Shown piece after piece: positions 1 to 7,739 of a stretch of DNA of 16,832 nt (position 1 is the first letter of the stretch; every line of letters starts with the position of its first letter). This DNA is from JAZLEZ01 sp045615505. Lineage in GTDB: Bacteria; Spirochaetota; Spirochaetia; Sphaerochaetales; Sphaerochaetaceae. The DNA is taken from assembly GCA_045615505.1 (NCBI GenBank), contig JAZLEZ010000052.1:1-16832 (forward strand). Direction: 5' to 3'. The notes under the pieces are model-generated. The model had not been told where the DNA came from, ran no database searches, and was given only the letters and a program-made list of their open reading frames with translations. A program made the position numbers and the translations under genes.

Positions 1-150
1 GGGCCGGAAGTAGGTGCAGGGTACAGGATAAATGAGAAACTGAATGTATTTGCAGGATGTGAGATGCTGTTCGGATTCCCTAAGAAAGGTGAAGTACATT
101 ACAGAGAGATGAGAGTAACACCTGTTTTAGGTGTAGGATACACATTCTGA
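1..150 (+). CDS. C-terminal end of a probable outer-membrane beta-barrel protein (partial)
   Basis: Frame 1 is open from the left edge to a TGA at 148-150 and gives 49 residues. The 5' part lies outside the window. The piece alternates polar and hydrophobic residues in short stretches (for example NEKLNVFAGCEMLFGF and the last strand TPVLGVGYTF) and ends in an aromatic phenylalanine, as expected for the last strand of an outer-membrane beta-barrel recognised by the BAM machinery. I cannot name the family. The next gene, a lipoprotein, starts 19 bases downstream, so the two are probably co-transcribed and both belong to the cell envelope. The reading frame is clear; the barrel assignment is an inference from the terminal pattern only. 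Confidence 0.6.
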   Translation, partial: GPEVGAGYRINEKLNVFAGCEMLFGFPKKGEVHYREMRVTPVLGVGYTF

Positions 151-169
151 TAAGGGGAGGACGAGGATT

Positions 170-691
170 ATGAAGAAAGTTTTGACAATTACATTATTGG
201 TCCTTCTTGCTGTTGGGCTGTTTGTTTCCTGCAATGCGGATGCTGTGGAAGCAGTGTATGAATCTGAAGGTTCTTCCGGAGATTGTTATGTAGGTTCTGT
301 AGAAATTTTGACACTTCCTATAACTGTTGCTTTTGTTAAAGATTCCAATTCAAACTGGTGGATTATCTGTGGTAGTCATCAATCTGGAGATGAGCAACTT
401 ACTTGTATGTTTTTTCTAAATACTAATCAGTCAGGAGACATAGTATCCACAACTGAATCAATAGAAGGCATAGATTTTTCATTTTCTCTTTCTTCCAAGA
501 AATTGGAATTGACAGGAACTCTATCTGTAACTTGTGTTCTTAATTCTGCAACTATCAAGGAAATAGCAGATTTGCAGGAAATATTTGATTATCAGATACA
601 AGAAAGAAGCTTAGAAGCGTATGAAGGAACTAATCTTCTTATTTGTGAATGTAAAGGTACAGAATACAAGTTTGTAGCTGGATCTGATTGA
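170..691 (+). CDS. Small lipoprotein of unknown function
   Basis: This is a 173-residue protein with a clear lipoprotein signal peptide: MKK, then a hydrophobic core (residues 4-19) and a spirochaete-type lipobox FVS-Cys with the lipidated Cys at 21. The mature part is acidic, Ser/Thr-rich and predicted mostly beta (several short hydrophobic strands), with extra cysteines at 40, 67, 79, 122, 157 and 159 that could form disulfides outside the cytoplasm. A strong Shine-Dalgarno GGGGAGG at 154-160, 9 bases before the ATG, supports the start. It follows the beta-barrel gene by 19 bases and is closed by an intrinsic terminator 24 bases downstream. I recognise no functional domain; it may be a periplasm- or surface-facing accessory of the upstream barrel, but that rests on adjacency alone. 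Confidence 0.8.
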   Translation: MKKVLTITLLVLLAVGLFVSCNADAVEAVYESEGSSGDCYVGSVEILTLPITVAFVKDSNSNWWIICGSHQSGDEQLTCMFFLNTNQSGDIVSTTESIEGIDFSFSLSSKKLELTGTLSVTCVLNSATIKEIADLQEIFDYQIQERSLEAYEGTNLLICECKGTEYKFVAGSD

Positions 692-714
692 TGAAGCATT
701 GATTTGACGAAAAT

Positions 715-768
715 AAACCCTACAATCTTAACTGAACTGGACAGTTCAAAAAGGTTGCAGGGTTTTTT
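715..768 (+). terminator. Intrinsic (Rho-independent) terminator after the lipoprotein gene
   Basis: The arms 715-729 and 751-765 pair over 15 positions with one mismatch and one G-T wobble, and a second short hairpin (AACTG/CAGTT) lies inside the loop. The 3' arm runs directly into a T tract (TTTTTT at 763-768). On the opposite strand the 3' flank is also T-rich, so it may work in both directions. It ends the envelope gene pair and isolates it from mnmE. Confidence 0.8.
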
Positions 769-860
769 ATTGTCAGAAGCTATAGAAGTAATATCCGCAA
801 ACTCCTTATCCGACAATATTTAATTTTGTTTCGGACTCAATGTTGAAAATATGATAAATA

Positions 861-1034
861 ATGCAGGTATTGATGTTTGCTCTGTGGACTGCTTCTTGTT
901 TTGGCGAAAATGAAGGAGCTCCGGTAGCTATCAATTTTATCTCGAATACTATGTATGTTTTGAGTCAACCAAAAGATTATGCACGTGATACTCGAGAAAA
1001 TCGTCATTTGCTGCGTTTAGTGTACGATATTTAG
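861..1034 (+). CDS. Doubtful 57-codon open frame, possible gene remnant
   Basis: An ATG-to-TAG frame encodes 57 residues. There is no Shine-Dalgarno sequence upstream, and an in-frame stop lies only two codons before the ATG (855-857). The second half (from NTMYVLSQPKDY to LRLVYDI) has a plausible amino-acid make-up, and another frame open at about 830-918 overlaps its start, so the pair could be a frameshifted remnant of one older gene. I recognise no family. It may equally be a chance frame. Confidence 0.15.
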   Translation: MQVLMFALWTASCFGENEGAPVAINFISNTMYVLSQPKDYARDTRENRHLLRLVYDI

Positions 1035-1166
1035 AAAAACGAATAGATAGCATAAAACATGGGGGCTGTTATATTTTTGCATCTCATTGATTTATAATAC
1101 CGGGATTTTGTATGTTTAACATACTTGTTGCAGATTTACAGTATGAAAAACGGAAATCTGGATATG

Positions 1167-1203
1167 ATGACACGGATATCCGTCTGATATATACTCTGAA
1201 AAT
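1167..1203 (+). promoter_or_regulatory. Sigma-70-type promoter directly upstream of mnmE
   Basis: A -35 box ATGACA (1167-1172, 5 of 6 to TTGACA) and a -10 box TATACT (1190-1195, 5 of 6 to TATAAT) are separated by exactly 17 bases. A start 6-9 bases after the -10 would fall at about 1202-1204, that is, on or next to the mnmE GTG at 1204. No Shine-Dalgarno sequence precedes that codon, so a leaderless or nearly leaderless transcript is suggested. The promoter match is seen; the start point is inferred. Confidence 0.55.
1172..1183. promoter_or_regulatory. Perfect 12-bp palindrome in the mnmE promoter spacer
   Basis: ACGGATATCCGT is its own reverse complement. It overlaps the last base of the -35 box and occupies the spacer before the -10 box, the position where a dimeric repressor or a spacer-distorting activator would bind. 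No known regulator is assigned. Confidence 0.35.
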
Positions 1204-2547
1204 GTGGATAGCTATAACACAGATGACATAATCTATGCTCTTGCGACAGGTTGGATGAAAAGTGCCATTGCAGTAATTCGTGTAAGCGGAAACGGATGCA
1301 TCCAAGCCATTGAGCACTCTTTTTCCTCTAAAAAAAAGATTTCTGATTATCCTTCCAACACAGCTGTTTACGGTCATCTGTACAACATAAAGAAGAACTG
1401 CAGACTTGATGATTGCATCATAACCGTTTTCAAGGATAAACATGGCTATACAGGAGAAGAAAGTGTTGAAATCTCCTGCCACGGAGGACTAGAAACAGTT
1501 AAGAGTATCCTCAGATATCTTCAGGAACTGGGATTCAGGGAAGCAAAAGGCGGAGAGTTTACACTCAGAGCATTTCTCCATGGGAAAATGGACCTTACAA
1601 AGGCGGAGGCCGTCAACGAACTGATTAACAGCCGCGGAAACGAAGGCCGGATTATGGCATTGAACAGGCTTTCTGGAGCATTGTATGAAAGAATTTCCGA
1701 AATTAAAGAAATTGTGCTGCAGATAATGAGTACCGTCGAAGTTCAGCTTGACTATTCTGAAGATGAAATAGGAGAAGACCTTTCATTCCCCTTTGAAAAA
1801 CTTAATCGGGCTGTTGAAATGCTAGGCAAAATTTCCTGCACCTATAATACGGGATGCCTTTATTCCCAAGGTGCCAGAATTGTACTTGCAGGAGCAGCAA
1901 ATGCCGGAAAAAGCAGCCTGTTCAACCTGTTTCTCAAAGAAGACAGAGCGATTGTAAGTGAAATAAAAGGAACCACAAGAGACTATCTTGAAGCACAGTG
2001 CTCAATCAACGGAATACCGGTAAGAATGTTTGATACCGCAGGACTTAGGGAAAGCTCCGATATTCTTGAAGAAGAAGGAATCAGAAGATCTCATAATCTT
2101 CTTGAAAGTGCAGACATTATCGTTTATCTGATAGATGCCAGCGAACCTGTTGACGATAAAACAATCAGTGAAAATCCTAAATGCATAAAAGTCGTCAACA
2201 AAACAGATATAAACCCAGAAATCCCGGAAGACTGCATAGGTTTGTCCGTAAAGACAACAGAAGGATTTGACAAACTTTGCAATGAAATTGAAATACATCT
2301 GAAAAAAGACCTTGAAATCGTTCCGGATTCGGAACTGGTAATAGAAAACCAAAGACAGAAGGAAAATCTGGAAAGAGCAATACAGGCTCTGACGGATGCA
2401 AAATGCCATATGAATTCGGAACTGCCCCTTGATATTGTTACAATGGATATTCAGGAAGCTCTGCAGGCTCTGGGTGAAATTACCGGAGAAGTGACGACGG
2501 ACGATATTCTTGATAAAATATTCTCCGGTTTCTGTGTAGGAAAATAA
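1204..2547 (+). CDS. mnmE: tRNA modification GTPase MnmE (TrmE)
   Basis: MnmE works with MnmG to install the carboxymethylaminomethyl (or aminomethyl) group on U34 of tRNAs that read NNA/NNG codons; it is a dimeric, potassium-activated GTPase that binds a folate one-carbon donor. The 447 residues match the usual length. The N-terminal folate-binding domain (about 1-120) is followed by a helical domain with an inserted G domain. The G motifs are P-loop GAANAGKS 230-237, GTTRD 256-260, DTAG 277-280 and NKTD 332-335. The C terminus is the diagnostic FCVGK (443-447) with the catalytic cysteine at 444. The start is GTG; an ATG two bases earlier is out of frame, and no in-frame alternative keeps the conserved N terminus. 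The usual glycine-rich loop after ALAT reads GWMKS here, which is somewhat divergent. It is first in a seven-gene run, 11 bases ahead of its partner mnmG. Confidence 0.96.
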   Translation: MDSYNTDDIIYALATGWMKSAIAVIRVSGNGCIQAIEHSFSSKKKISDYPSNTAVYGHLYNIKKNCRLDDCIITVFKDKHGYTGEESVEISCHGGLETVKSILRYLQELGFREAKGGEFTLRAFLHGKMDLTKAEAVNELINSRGNEGRIMALNRLSGALYERISEIKEIVLQIMSTVEVQLDYSEDEIGEDLSFPFEKLNRAVEMLGKISCTYNTGCLYSQGARIVLAGAANAGKSSLFNLFLKEDRAIVSEIKGTTRDYLEAQCSINGIPVRMFDTAGLRESSDILEEEGIRRSHNLLESADIIVYLIDASEPVDDKTISENPKCIKVVNKTDINPEIPEDCIGLSVKTTEGFDKLCNEIEIHLKKDLEIVPDSELVIENQRQKENLERAIQALTDAKCHMNSELPLDIVTMDIQEALQALGEITGEVTTDDILDKIFSGFCVGK

Positions 2548-2558
2548 AAGGACGGAAA

Positions 2559-4355
2559 ATGGATTACGATGTGATAGTAATCGGTGGAGGACATGCCGGA
2601 ATTGAAGCCTGTCTTGCATCTTCAAGAATTGGATTCAGAACTCTCTTGATTACCCAAAGTCTGGATGCGATAGGAAGACTGTCGTGCAACCCTGCCGTAG
2701 GCGGACTGGCAAAAGGAAACATAGTCCGTGAAGTAGATGCTCTTGGCGGCCAGATGGGCAAACTCATAGACAGCACAATGGTTCAATTCCGGATTCTCAA
2801 CAGAAGAAGAGGACCTGCAGTACAGGCACCACGAGCTCAGGCTGATAAATTCTCCTATTCCCGTCTTGCGAAAGAAACCTTGGAAAACCAGAAGAATCTT
2901 GAACTGTTCATGGATACGGTTGTGGACATTCTCACTACCGGAGACGGACACAAAGCAGAAGGAGTACTGACAAAAAGAGGCATTACATTTACATCCAGAG
3001 CAGTTGTCCTTACAACCGGAACATTTATGAACGGTAGAATCTTCATAGGTGAATATGATGCACCGGAAGGGAGACTGGGAGAAGAAGCAGCCATAGGACT
3101 TGGGGACAGGCTGAGGGAAAAAGGATTTAATGTAGGAAGACTCAAAACCGGAACTCCCGCAAGAGTAAAATACTCCTCTTTACGCCTTGAAAAAATGGAA
3201 AGACAGGATGGAGACTCCGAAATCGTTCCGTTCAGCTTTATGACAGACAGAATTGAAAGAGAACAACTGCCGTGCTGGATAACATATACCTGTGAAAAAA
3301 CCCATCAGGTAATAAGGGACAACATACAAAGATCTCCGCTGTACGGCGGAAAAATTGTAGGCAGAGGACCCAGATACTGTCCTTCCATAGAAGACAAGGT
3401 GATGCGATTCCCCGAAAGACCCAGACACCAGATTTTCGTTGAACCTGAAGGAAAGGGAACACAGGAAATGTACCTCAACGGGCTCAGCACATCCCTACCT
3501 GAAGAAGTACAGCATCAGATTATCCACAGCATCTCCGGACTGGAAGAAGCAATAATAATGCGCCCCGCATACGCTGTCGAATACGATTATCTTGATCCGC
3601 TTCAGCTGAAGAACTCACTTGAATCCATGGTTATTGAAAACCTGTTTGTTGCAGGGCAGACAAACGGAACAAGCGGATACGAAGAAGCCGCCTGTCAGGG
3701 CCTGATTGCCGGAATCAATGCCTGCCAGAAACTTAAAAACGACAAACCTCTTGTTCTGGACAGAACCGAGGCCTATATAGGAGTTCTTATTGACGACCTT
3801 GTTACCAAAGGCACAAAAGAGCCCTACAGAATGTTCACCAGCAGGGCAGAATACCGACTGAATCTGAGACATGATAATGCAGACGAAAGACTCACCCGAA
3901 AAGGATTCGAAATAGGACTTGCAACCTCCGAACGCTTGGAAAGACTCGTTGAAAAAACACAGGCAATGGAATCTTTGCAGGAGCTCCTCAAAAGCAGAAG
4001 TTACGAATGTAAAAATGCCTATGAGGCCCTTAAACGACCCGAAGTGTCCATTGATGAGATGTCAGAAAAAATAACGGAAATCAGTTCATATCCGGCAAGT
4101 GTCAGACTTCAGACTGAGCTTAAAATCAAGTACGACGGTTACATCAAGCGACAGGATAAATCGGTTGACAGATTTACACGGCTGGAGAACATTGTAATCC
4201 CCGAAGATTTTGACTATGACTCAATTGACGGTATTTCTGCAGAATCAAAAGAAAAATTCAAAGCTGTAAAACCACAATCTCTGGGACAGGCTTCCAGAAT
4301 TTCAGGGGTGCGGTCTTCTGATGTTGCAGTTTTGCTGATTCATCTGAGAAAATGA
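2559..4355 (+). CDS. mnmG: tRNA modification FAD enzyme MnmG (GidA)
   Basis: MnmG is the FAD- and NADH-dependent partner of MnmE in cmnm5U34 synthesis. It has 598 residues, slightly shorter than the roughly 630 of E. coli. The Rossmann FAD motif GGGHAG is at 9-14. The conserved NPAVGG block follows the first catalytic-type cysteine (Cys43), and GRGPRYCPSIEDK at 268-280 carries the second (Cys274). GTSGYEEAACQG at 370-381 is the C-terminal FAD contact. The helical C terminus ends with the typical ISGV...LLIHLRK tRNA-binding segment. An AAGGA at 2548-2552 precedes the ATG by 6 bases and follows the mnmE stop directly, so the two subunits are made from one message. Gly and Ala codons end mostly in A, unlike the genes after rsmG. 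Confidence 0.97.
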   Translation: MDYDVIVIGGGHAGIEACLASSRIGFRTLLITQSLDAIGRLSCNPAVGGLAKGNIVREVDALGGQMGKLIDSTMVQFRILNRRRGPAVQAPRAQADKFSYSRLAKETLENQKNLELFMDTVVDILTTGDGHKAEGVLTKRGITFTSRAVVLTTGTFMNGRIFIGEYDAPEGRLGEEAAIGLGDRLREKGFNVGRLKTGTPARVKYSSLRLEKMERQDGDSEIVPFSFMTDRIEREQLPCWITYTCEKTHQVIRDNIQRSPLYGGKIVGRGPRYCPSIEDKVMRFPERPRHQIFVEPEGKGTQEMYLNGLSTSLPEEVQHQIIHSISGLEEAIIMRPAYAVEYDYLDPLQLKNSLESMVIENLFVAGQTNGTSGYEEAACQGLIAGINACQKLKNDKPLVLDRTEAYIGVLIDDLVTKGTKEPYRMFTSRAEYRLNLRHDNADERLTRKGFEIGLATSERLERLVEKTQAMESLQELLKSRSYECKNAYEALKRPEVSIDEMSEKITEISSYPASVRLQTELKIKYDGYIKRQDKSVDRFTRLENIVIPEDFDYDSIDGISAESKEKFKAVKPQSLGQASRISGVRSSDVAVLLIHLRK

Positions 4356-4365
4356 CGGAAACGCG

Positions 4366-5025
4366 ATGAAAAGAGAACTATCGGAACTACTGAAAGAAGG
4401 CATAGAAAGAATAGACAGCTCCTTGTACAACAGCTCACTGTTTTTTAAACTTGAAAAACTCTTTGATGAAATAATGCTGTTCAATCCTGTTTACAAACTT
4501 GTTGCCTGTGATGAAAGGGAACTTGTTGTAAAACACCTTCTGGATTGCCTTGCTCCTGCAGCCATAATCAGGAAGCACAGCGAAGGAGCGGAAACTTTTG
4601 CAGATTTAGGGTCGGGTGCGGGCCTTCCCGGAATAGTATTGGCTTCTGCTATGCCTGATTACGGTTTCACTTTAGTGGAAAGAATGGGAAGAAGAGCAGG
4701 TTTCCTGAGAAATACCGTTGCTCTTACAGGCATGGCAGAACGAACGGAAATCATTCAATCGGATTTATCTGAGTTGAACAGACAGTTCGATGCCGTAACT
4801 TTCCGGGCTTTCAGACGGATGAAGGACATAGCCTCAGATTTGGAAAGAATCACACATAAAGGTTCTGTGATTTTTGCCTACAAAAGCAATGAAGACGACA
4901 TGGAAAACGAATTGAAAGATCTTGAAAAAATCTGCCCGGCAGTATTTTGCTCTGAGATTGTTCCGTACAATGTTCCTTTCCTCAATGCCCCCAGAAACTT
5001 GCTTATAATTACACGCATTTCATAA
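4366..5025 (+). CDS. rsmG: 16S rRNA (guanine-527-N7) methyltransferase RsmG (GidB)
   Basis: RsmG transfers a methyl group from S-adenosylmethionine to N7 of G527 in the 530 loop of 16S rRNA; its loss gives low-level streptomycin resistance in other bacteria. The 219 residues fit the family. The SAM-binding loop is DLGSGAGLPG (80-89), preceded by the conserved VKHLLDCL (55-62, usually KHxLDSL) and followed by VERMGRRAGFLRN (104-116), the second cofactor strand and helix. The usual NLT motif before this reads NPVYKLV (40-46). It begins 10 bases after mnmG, with a weak GGAA as ribosome site. mnmE-mnmG-rsmG is a classic neighbourhood in many bacteria, which supports the call. A TATAAT at 5004-5009 inside the 3' end of the gene could serve as a -10 for ftsK, but its -35 is poor. 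Confidence 0.94.
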   Translation: MKRELSELLKEGIERIDSSLYNSSLFFKLEKLFDEIMLFNPVYKLVACDERELVVKHLLDCLAPAAIIRKHSEGAETFADLGSGAGLPGIVLASAMPDYGFTLVERMGRRAGFLRNTVALTGMAERTEIIQSDLSELNRQFDAVTFRAFRRMKDIASDLERITHKGSVIFAYKSNEDDMENELKDLEKICPAVFCSEIVPYNVPFLNAPRNLLIITRIS

Positions 5026-5056
5026 ATGTACAAACTGTGATATTATTGGTATTCGG

Positions 5057-5063
5057 AAAAGGA
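5057..5063 (+). promoter_or_regulatory. Ribosome binding site choosing the ftsK start
   Basis: AAAAGGA lies 12 bases before the ATG at 5076. The longer frame opening at GTG 5037 has no purine-rich sequence upstream and would place this Shine-Dalgarno inside the coding region, so 5076 is preferred. Confidence 0.4.
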
Positions 5064-5075
5064 TGCGTTGAAGAA

Positions 5076-7733
5076 ATGGCAGAAAAAAAGAAAAACATTC
5101 TTATCAAGTTATTATCGGTTCTGTTCACATTGATTGCGGGTGCTGTTTTTGCAGAACCGTATCTGAATCTTGCAGAGGGATATTTCATCTCTGCCTCTTT
5201 GAAAGGACTTCATTCTTTTTGTGTATATCACTTCGGTTTTTTTGCCCGACCGGAACTTCAGCAGTTTACCCTTGTTCCTTTTGTTCTTTTCTTTGTACTT
5301 ATTACGATTCTTGTTATCAGCGGAATTCACTTTGTTTATTCGTTCTATCTTGGAACTGCATTTGCAGGTTTCTATGTTATAGCTGCATACATTCAGAAAG
5401 ACAGCGGATACTTCGGTTCAATCAAGCAGATGCCTGCGGAAAACTGGCAGTACATAGGTTATCTTCTGCTTTTCGGTTCTCTGTTTGCGATGGTTTTTCT
5501 CAGTATAAAGGAAATCGGATTATGCAGAGGCAAAGCCGATAAAACGGATAAATCGGATAAAACGGATAAAGCCGAAAGTCTGGAAAAGGCCGAAAAGACC
5601 GAAAAAGAAGGACCTCAAAAGAAAACAAACAACAAAATCGTTTCTTCCGATGCTGCATTATTTGCAATTACTTCTGTAAAAGTACCGGATTTCAAGAGTT
5701 ATCCCAATTTTTCTAAGGATTCTTCATTGGGTTACATCAAGGCAAACGAGGATTTCAAAGATGAAAGTTCTTCTGTTGAATCATCAATCAATCCCGGAAT
5801 ATTTGCCATCGCCAGTCTTGACGGAGACCTTCACAGACAGGCAATGACTGAAATGGGTGCTCAGCACCAGAAAGATCTGGAAAAAAACAGATTGCTTTCA
5901 AACATTTTCAAACCCAGAAATCTCAGAAAAAAACTTGAAGAAGATGAGAAGGAAAACAGACCTCTTCCGACTATTGACGATAATATCTGTTTTGACCTGA
6001 CGGATTCCGGTTCCGAACCGGACAGGGAAGCCGTAGAGCACATTACTCCGATTTCCATTGAACAGCCTGAAGCAACGCAAATTGCTTCAAATAGTCCTGT
6101 GTTTGAACAGCAAGTCATCAAACATATTGTAGATGAAGGTTCTGAGGGGGATGAAAGTCCTGAAGAGGCTGCTGAAAAATATCGGAGGATGAAGGAAGAA
6201 GAACATGCAGACCCCCTGAACGGTGCAACATTTGACTATGTGTCCGGAGTAGGCGGACTAAAGAGTTCAAAAGATGGAAAATATGTTTATGATTCATCCA
6301 AATTCCGCTATAAGTTCCCGCCGGAAACCCTGCTTAGACATTATGAAACTTCTTCAAAGCAGTCCGTTGATCTGCTGCATGACCAGAACGGTCACATAAT
6401 TGTTGATACTTTGGCTCAATTCAGAATAGAAACACAGCTTGTAGGTGTTCAGCATGGACCTACTTTTACTCTTTACGAGCTTGCTCTTGCAAAGGGAATC
6501 AGAGTGAATACCGTTCTCAATCTTGCAGATAATATTGCAATGGATCTTGCAGTTCCGAGTGTCAGAATTCTTGCTCCTATTCCGGGAAGATCTGCAATCG
6601 GTATTGAAGTCCCGAACAAGAACAGAGATACAATCGGTTTTGATATGATGATGCCGGCACTCAAGTCCAAGACCTTGAAGATTCCTATGGTTCTGGGAAA
6701 GACAATCACAGGCGATTCAATCGTAATTGACCTTGCAGGAGCTCCTCATCTGCTTATTGCCGGTACAACCGGTTCCGGAAAGTCCGTTTGCGTCAATTCT
6801 CTTATCTGCTCGATTCTCTTTACCAAGACTCCAAAGGAAGTCAGGATGATACTTGTTGACCCTAAGATGGTAGAACTTACCGTTTACAATGATATTCCGC
6901 ATCTTCTTACTCCGGTTATCACAGATGCAAAAAAAGCTATCAAGGTTATGGCTTTCATTGTTGAGGAAATGGAAAGAAGAATGAGTATGTTCAGTATGGT
7001 AGGGGCAAGAAAGATTGAGGACTACAATCAGAAAATCAAGGATAAACAGTATCTTAGGGCTCAGCTTCCGTACATTGTCGTTATTGTTGACGAATTTGCA
7101 GATTTGATGATGGTTGTAGGAAAGGAACTTGAGTCTTATATCAAGAGAATTACAGCAATGGCCAGATTTACGGGCATTCATCTTGTTCTTGCAACTCAGA
7201 GGCCTTCTGCTGATGTCATTACGGGTATTATCAAGAGTAATATTCCTACACAGATTGCTTTTGCAGTGTCAAACCAGATTAACAGCCGAATCATTCTTGA
7301 TGCAAACGGTGCTGAAAAATTACTGGGAAAGGGTGATATGCTTTATGCAAGTGCATCCAGCAGAACTCCCAACAGAATTCAGGGTGCTTATATTGACCCT
7401 GAAATTGAAGATATTGTCAGTTTTGTAAAAACTCAGGGTGAACCTGATTACATAGATGAAGCGTATTTTGAAGACGATGAGGAAGAGGAACAGGATGATT
7501 CTTCAACTTCTCTTTCCGCCGGCGGTGAAGACCTCTACATGAGGGCATGGAAGATTGTAGCAGACCGGGGTGAGGCAACCGCTTCATATCTTCAGAGGCG
7601 TCTTTCAATAGGGTATAACAGAGCTGCAAATCTCATCGAACAACTTGAAGAGAACGGTTGTATAGGGCCTGCCCGAGGTTCTAAGCCAAGAGAGATTCTC
7701 CGCTATCCGGATTCACGCAGCGAACAAGGTTGA
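5076..7733 (+). CDS. ftsK: DNA translocase FtsK/SpoIIIE
   Basis: FtsK is the septal hexameric ATPase that pumps double-stranded DNA and helps resolve and segregate chromosome termini. From the ATG chosen here (MAEKKKN) it has 885 residues; a GTG at 5037 would add 13. Four membrane segments lie at about 8-27, 63-89, 90-106 and 124-144. A long charged linker (about 150-380) contains a DK(T/S/A) repeat. The motor domain follows: Walker A GTTGSGKS (563-570), VDPK (about 594-597), Walker B IVVIVDE (667-673), LATQRPSADVITG (705-717) and GKGDMLY (751-757). The C-terminal winged-helix gamma domain, with IGYNRAANLIEQLEENG, would read oriented chromosome sequences and, in other bacteria, touches XerD. 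It is 50 bases after rsmG, and the next gene begins 6 bases after its stop. From here to the MATE gene, codons end more often in T. Confidence 0.95.
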   Translation: MAEKKKNILIKLLSVLFTLIAGAVFAEPYLNLAEGYFISASLKGLHSFCVYHFGFFARPELQQFTLVPFVLFFVLITILVISGIHFVYSFYLGTAFAGFYVIAAYIQKDSGYFGSIKQMPAENWQYIGYLLLFGSLFAMVFLSIKEIGLCRGKADKTDKSDKTDKAESLEKAEKTEKEGPQKKTNNKIVSSDAALFAITSVKVPDFKSYPNFSKDSSLGYIKANEDFKDESSSVESSINPGIFAIASLDGDLHRQAMTEMGAQHQKDLEKNRLLSNIFKPRNLRKKLEEDEKENRPLPTIDDNICFDLTDSGSEPDREAVEHITPISIEQPEATQIASNSPVFEQQVIKHIVDEGSEGDESPEEAAEKYRRMKEEEHADPLNGATFDYVSGVGGLKSSKDGKYVYDSSKFRYKFPPETLLRHYETSSKQSVDLLHDQNGHIIVDTLAQFRIETQLVGVQHGPTFTLYELALAKGIRVNTVLNLADNIAMDLAVPSVRILAPIPGRSAIGIEVPNKNRDTIGFDMMMPALKSKTLKIPMVLGKTITGDSIVIDLAGAPHLLIAGTTGSGKSVCVNSLICSILFTKTPKEVRMILVDPKMVELTVYNDIPHLLTPVITDAKKAIKVMAFIVEEMERRMSMFSMVGARKIEDYNQKIKDKQYLRAQLPYIVVIVDEFADLMMVVGKELESYIKRITAMARFTGIHLVLATQRPSADVITGIIKSNIPTQIAFAVSNQINSRIILDANGAEKLLGKGDMLYASASSRTPNRIQGAYIDPEIEDIVSFVKTQGEPDYIDEAYFEDDEEEEQDDSSTSLSAGGEDLYMRAWKIVADRGEATASYLQRRLSIGYNRAANLIEQLEENGCIGPARGSKPREILRYPDSRSEQG
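5538..5573 (+). repeat. Four 9-bp tandem repeats inside the ftsK linker
   Basis: Four in-frame units starting GATAAA (GATAAAACG, GATAAATCG, GATAAAACG, GATAAAGCC) encode the DKT-DKS-DKT-DKA stretch just after the last membrane segment. Gain or loss of a unit would only change the length of the charged linker. Confidence 0.8.
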
Positions 7734-7739
7734 TAACAG

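Larger units (their letters stand above)
692..1203. other. Intergenic stretch of 512 bases between the lipoprotein and mnmE
   Basis: Apart from the terminator at its left end and the mnmE promoter at its right end, I see no convincing gene. Short open stretches occur in several frames, broken by stops, for example about 830-918 and 861-1034. This would fit either non-coding DNA or a decayed gene. None has a Shine-Dalgarno sequence, and I recognise no protein family in them. No tRNA-like cloverleaf was apparent. Confidence 0.5.

Noticed and set aside
861..918. Programmed frameshift joining the 830-918 and 861-1034 frames
   Set aside because: No slippery sequence or downstream structure was evident, and neither frame has a known protein family.
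1084..1482. 132-codon frame on the - strand
   Set aside because: Lies mostly opposite the strongly supported mnmE 5' end, has no family motif, and is a shadow of the A-rich coding strand.
2002..2625. 207-codon frame on the - strand
   Set aside because: Fully opposite the mnmE/mnmG junction. Its Phe/Cys-rich translation is what the complement of coding DNA gives; no motif or ribosome site.
5004..5009. Perfect TATAAT in the end of rsmG as an ftsK promoter
   Set aside because: No acceptable -35 box at 16-18 bases and no correctly spaced extended -10, so only mentioned with rsmG.
5037..5075. Longer FtsK start at GTG 5037
   Set aside because: No ribosome site before it, while ATG 5076 has AAAAGGA upstream and gives a typical short cytoplasmic N terminus. 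Not fully excluded.
6717..7181. 154-codon frame on the - strand
   Set aside because: Opposite the conserved ATPase core of ftsK; no recognisable domain.
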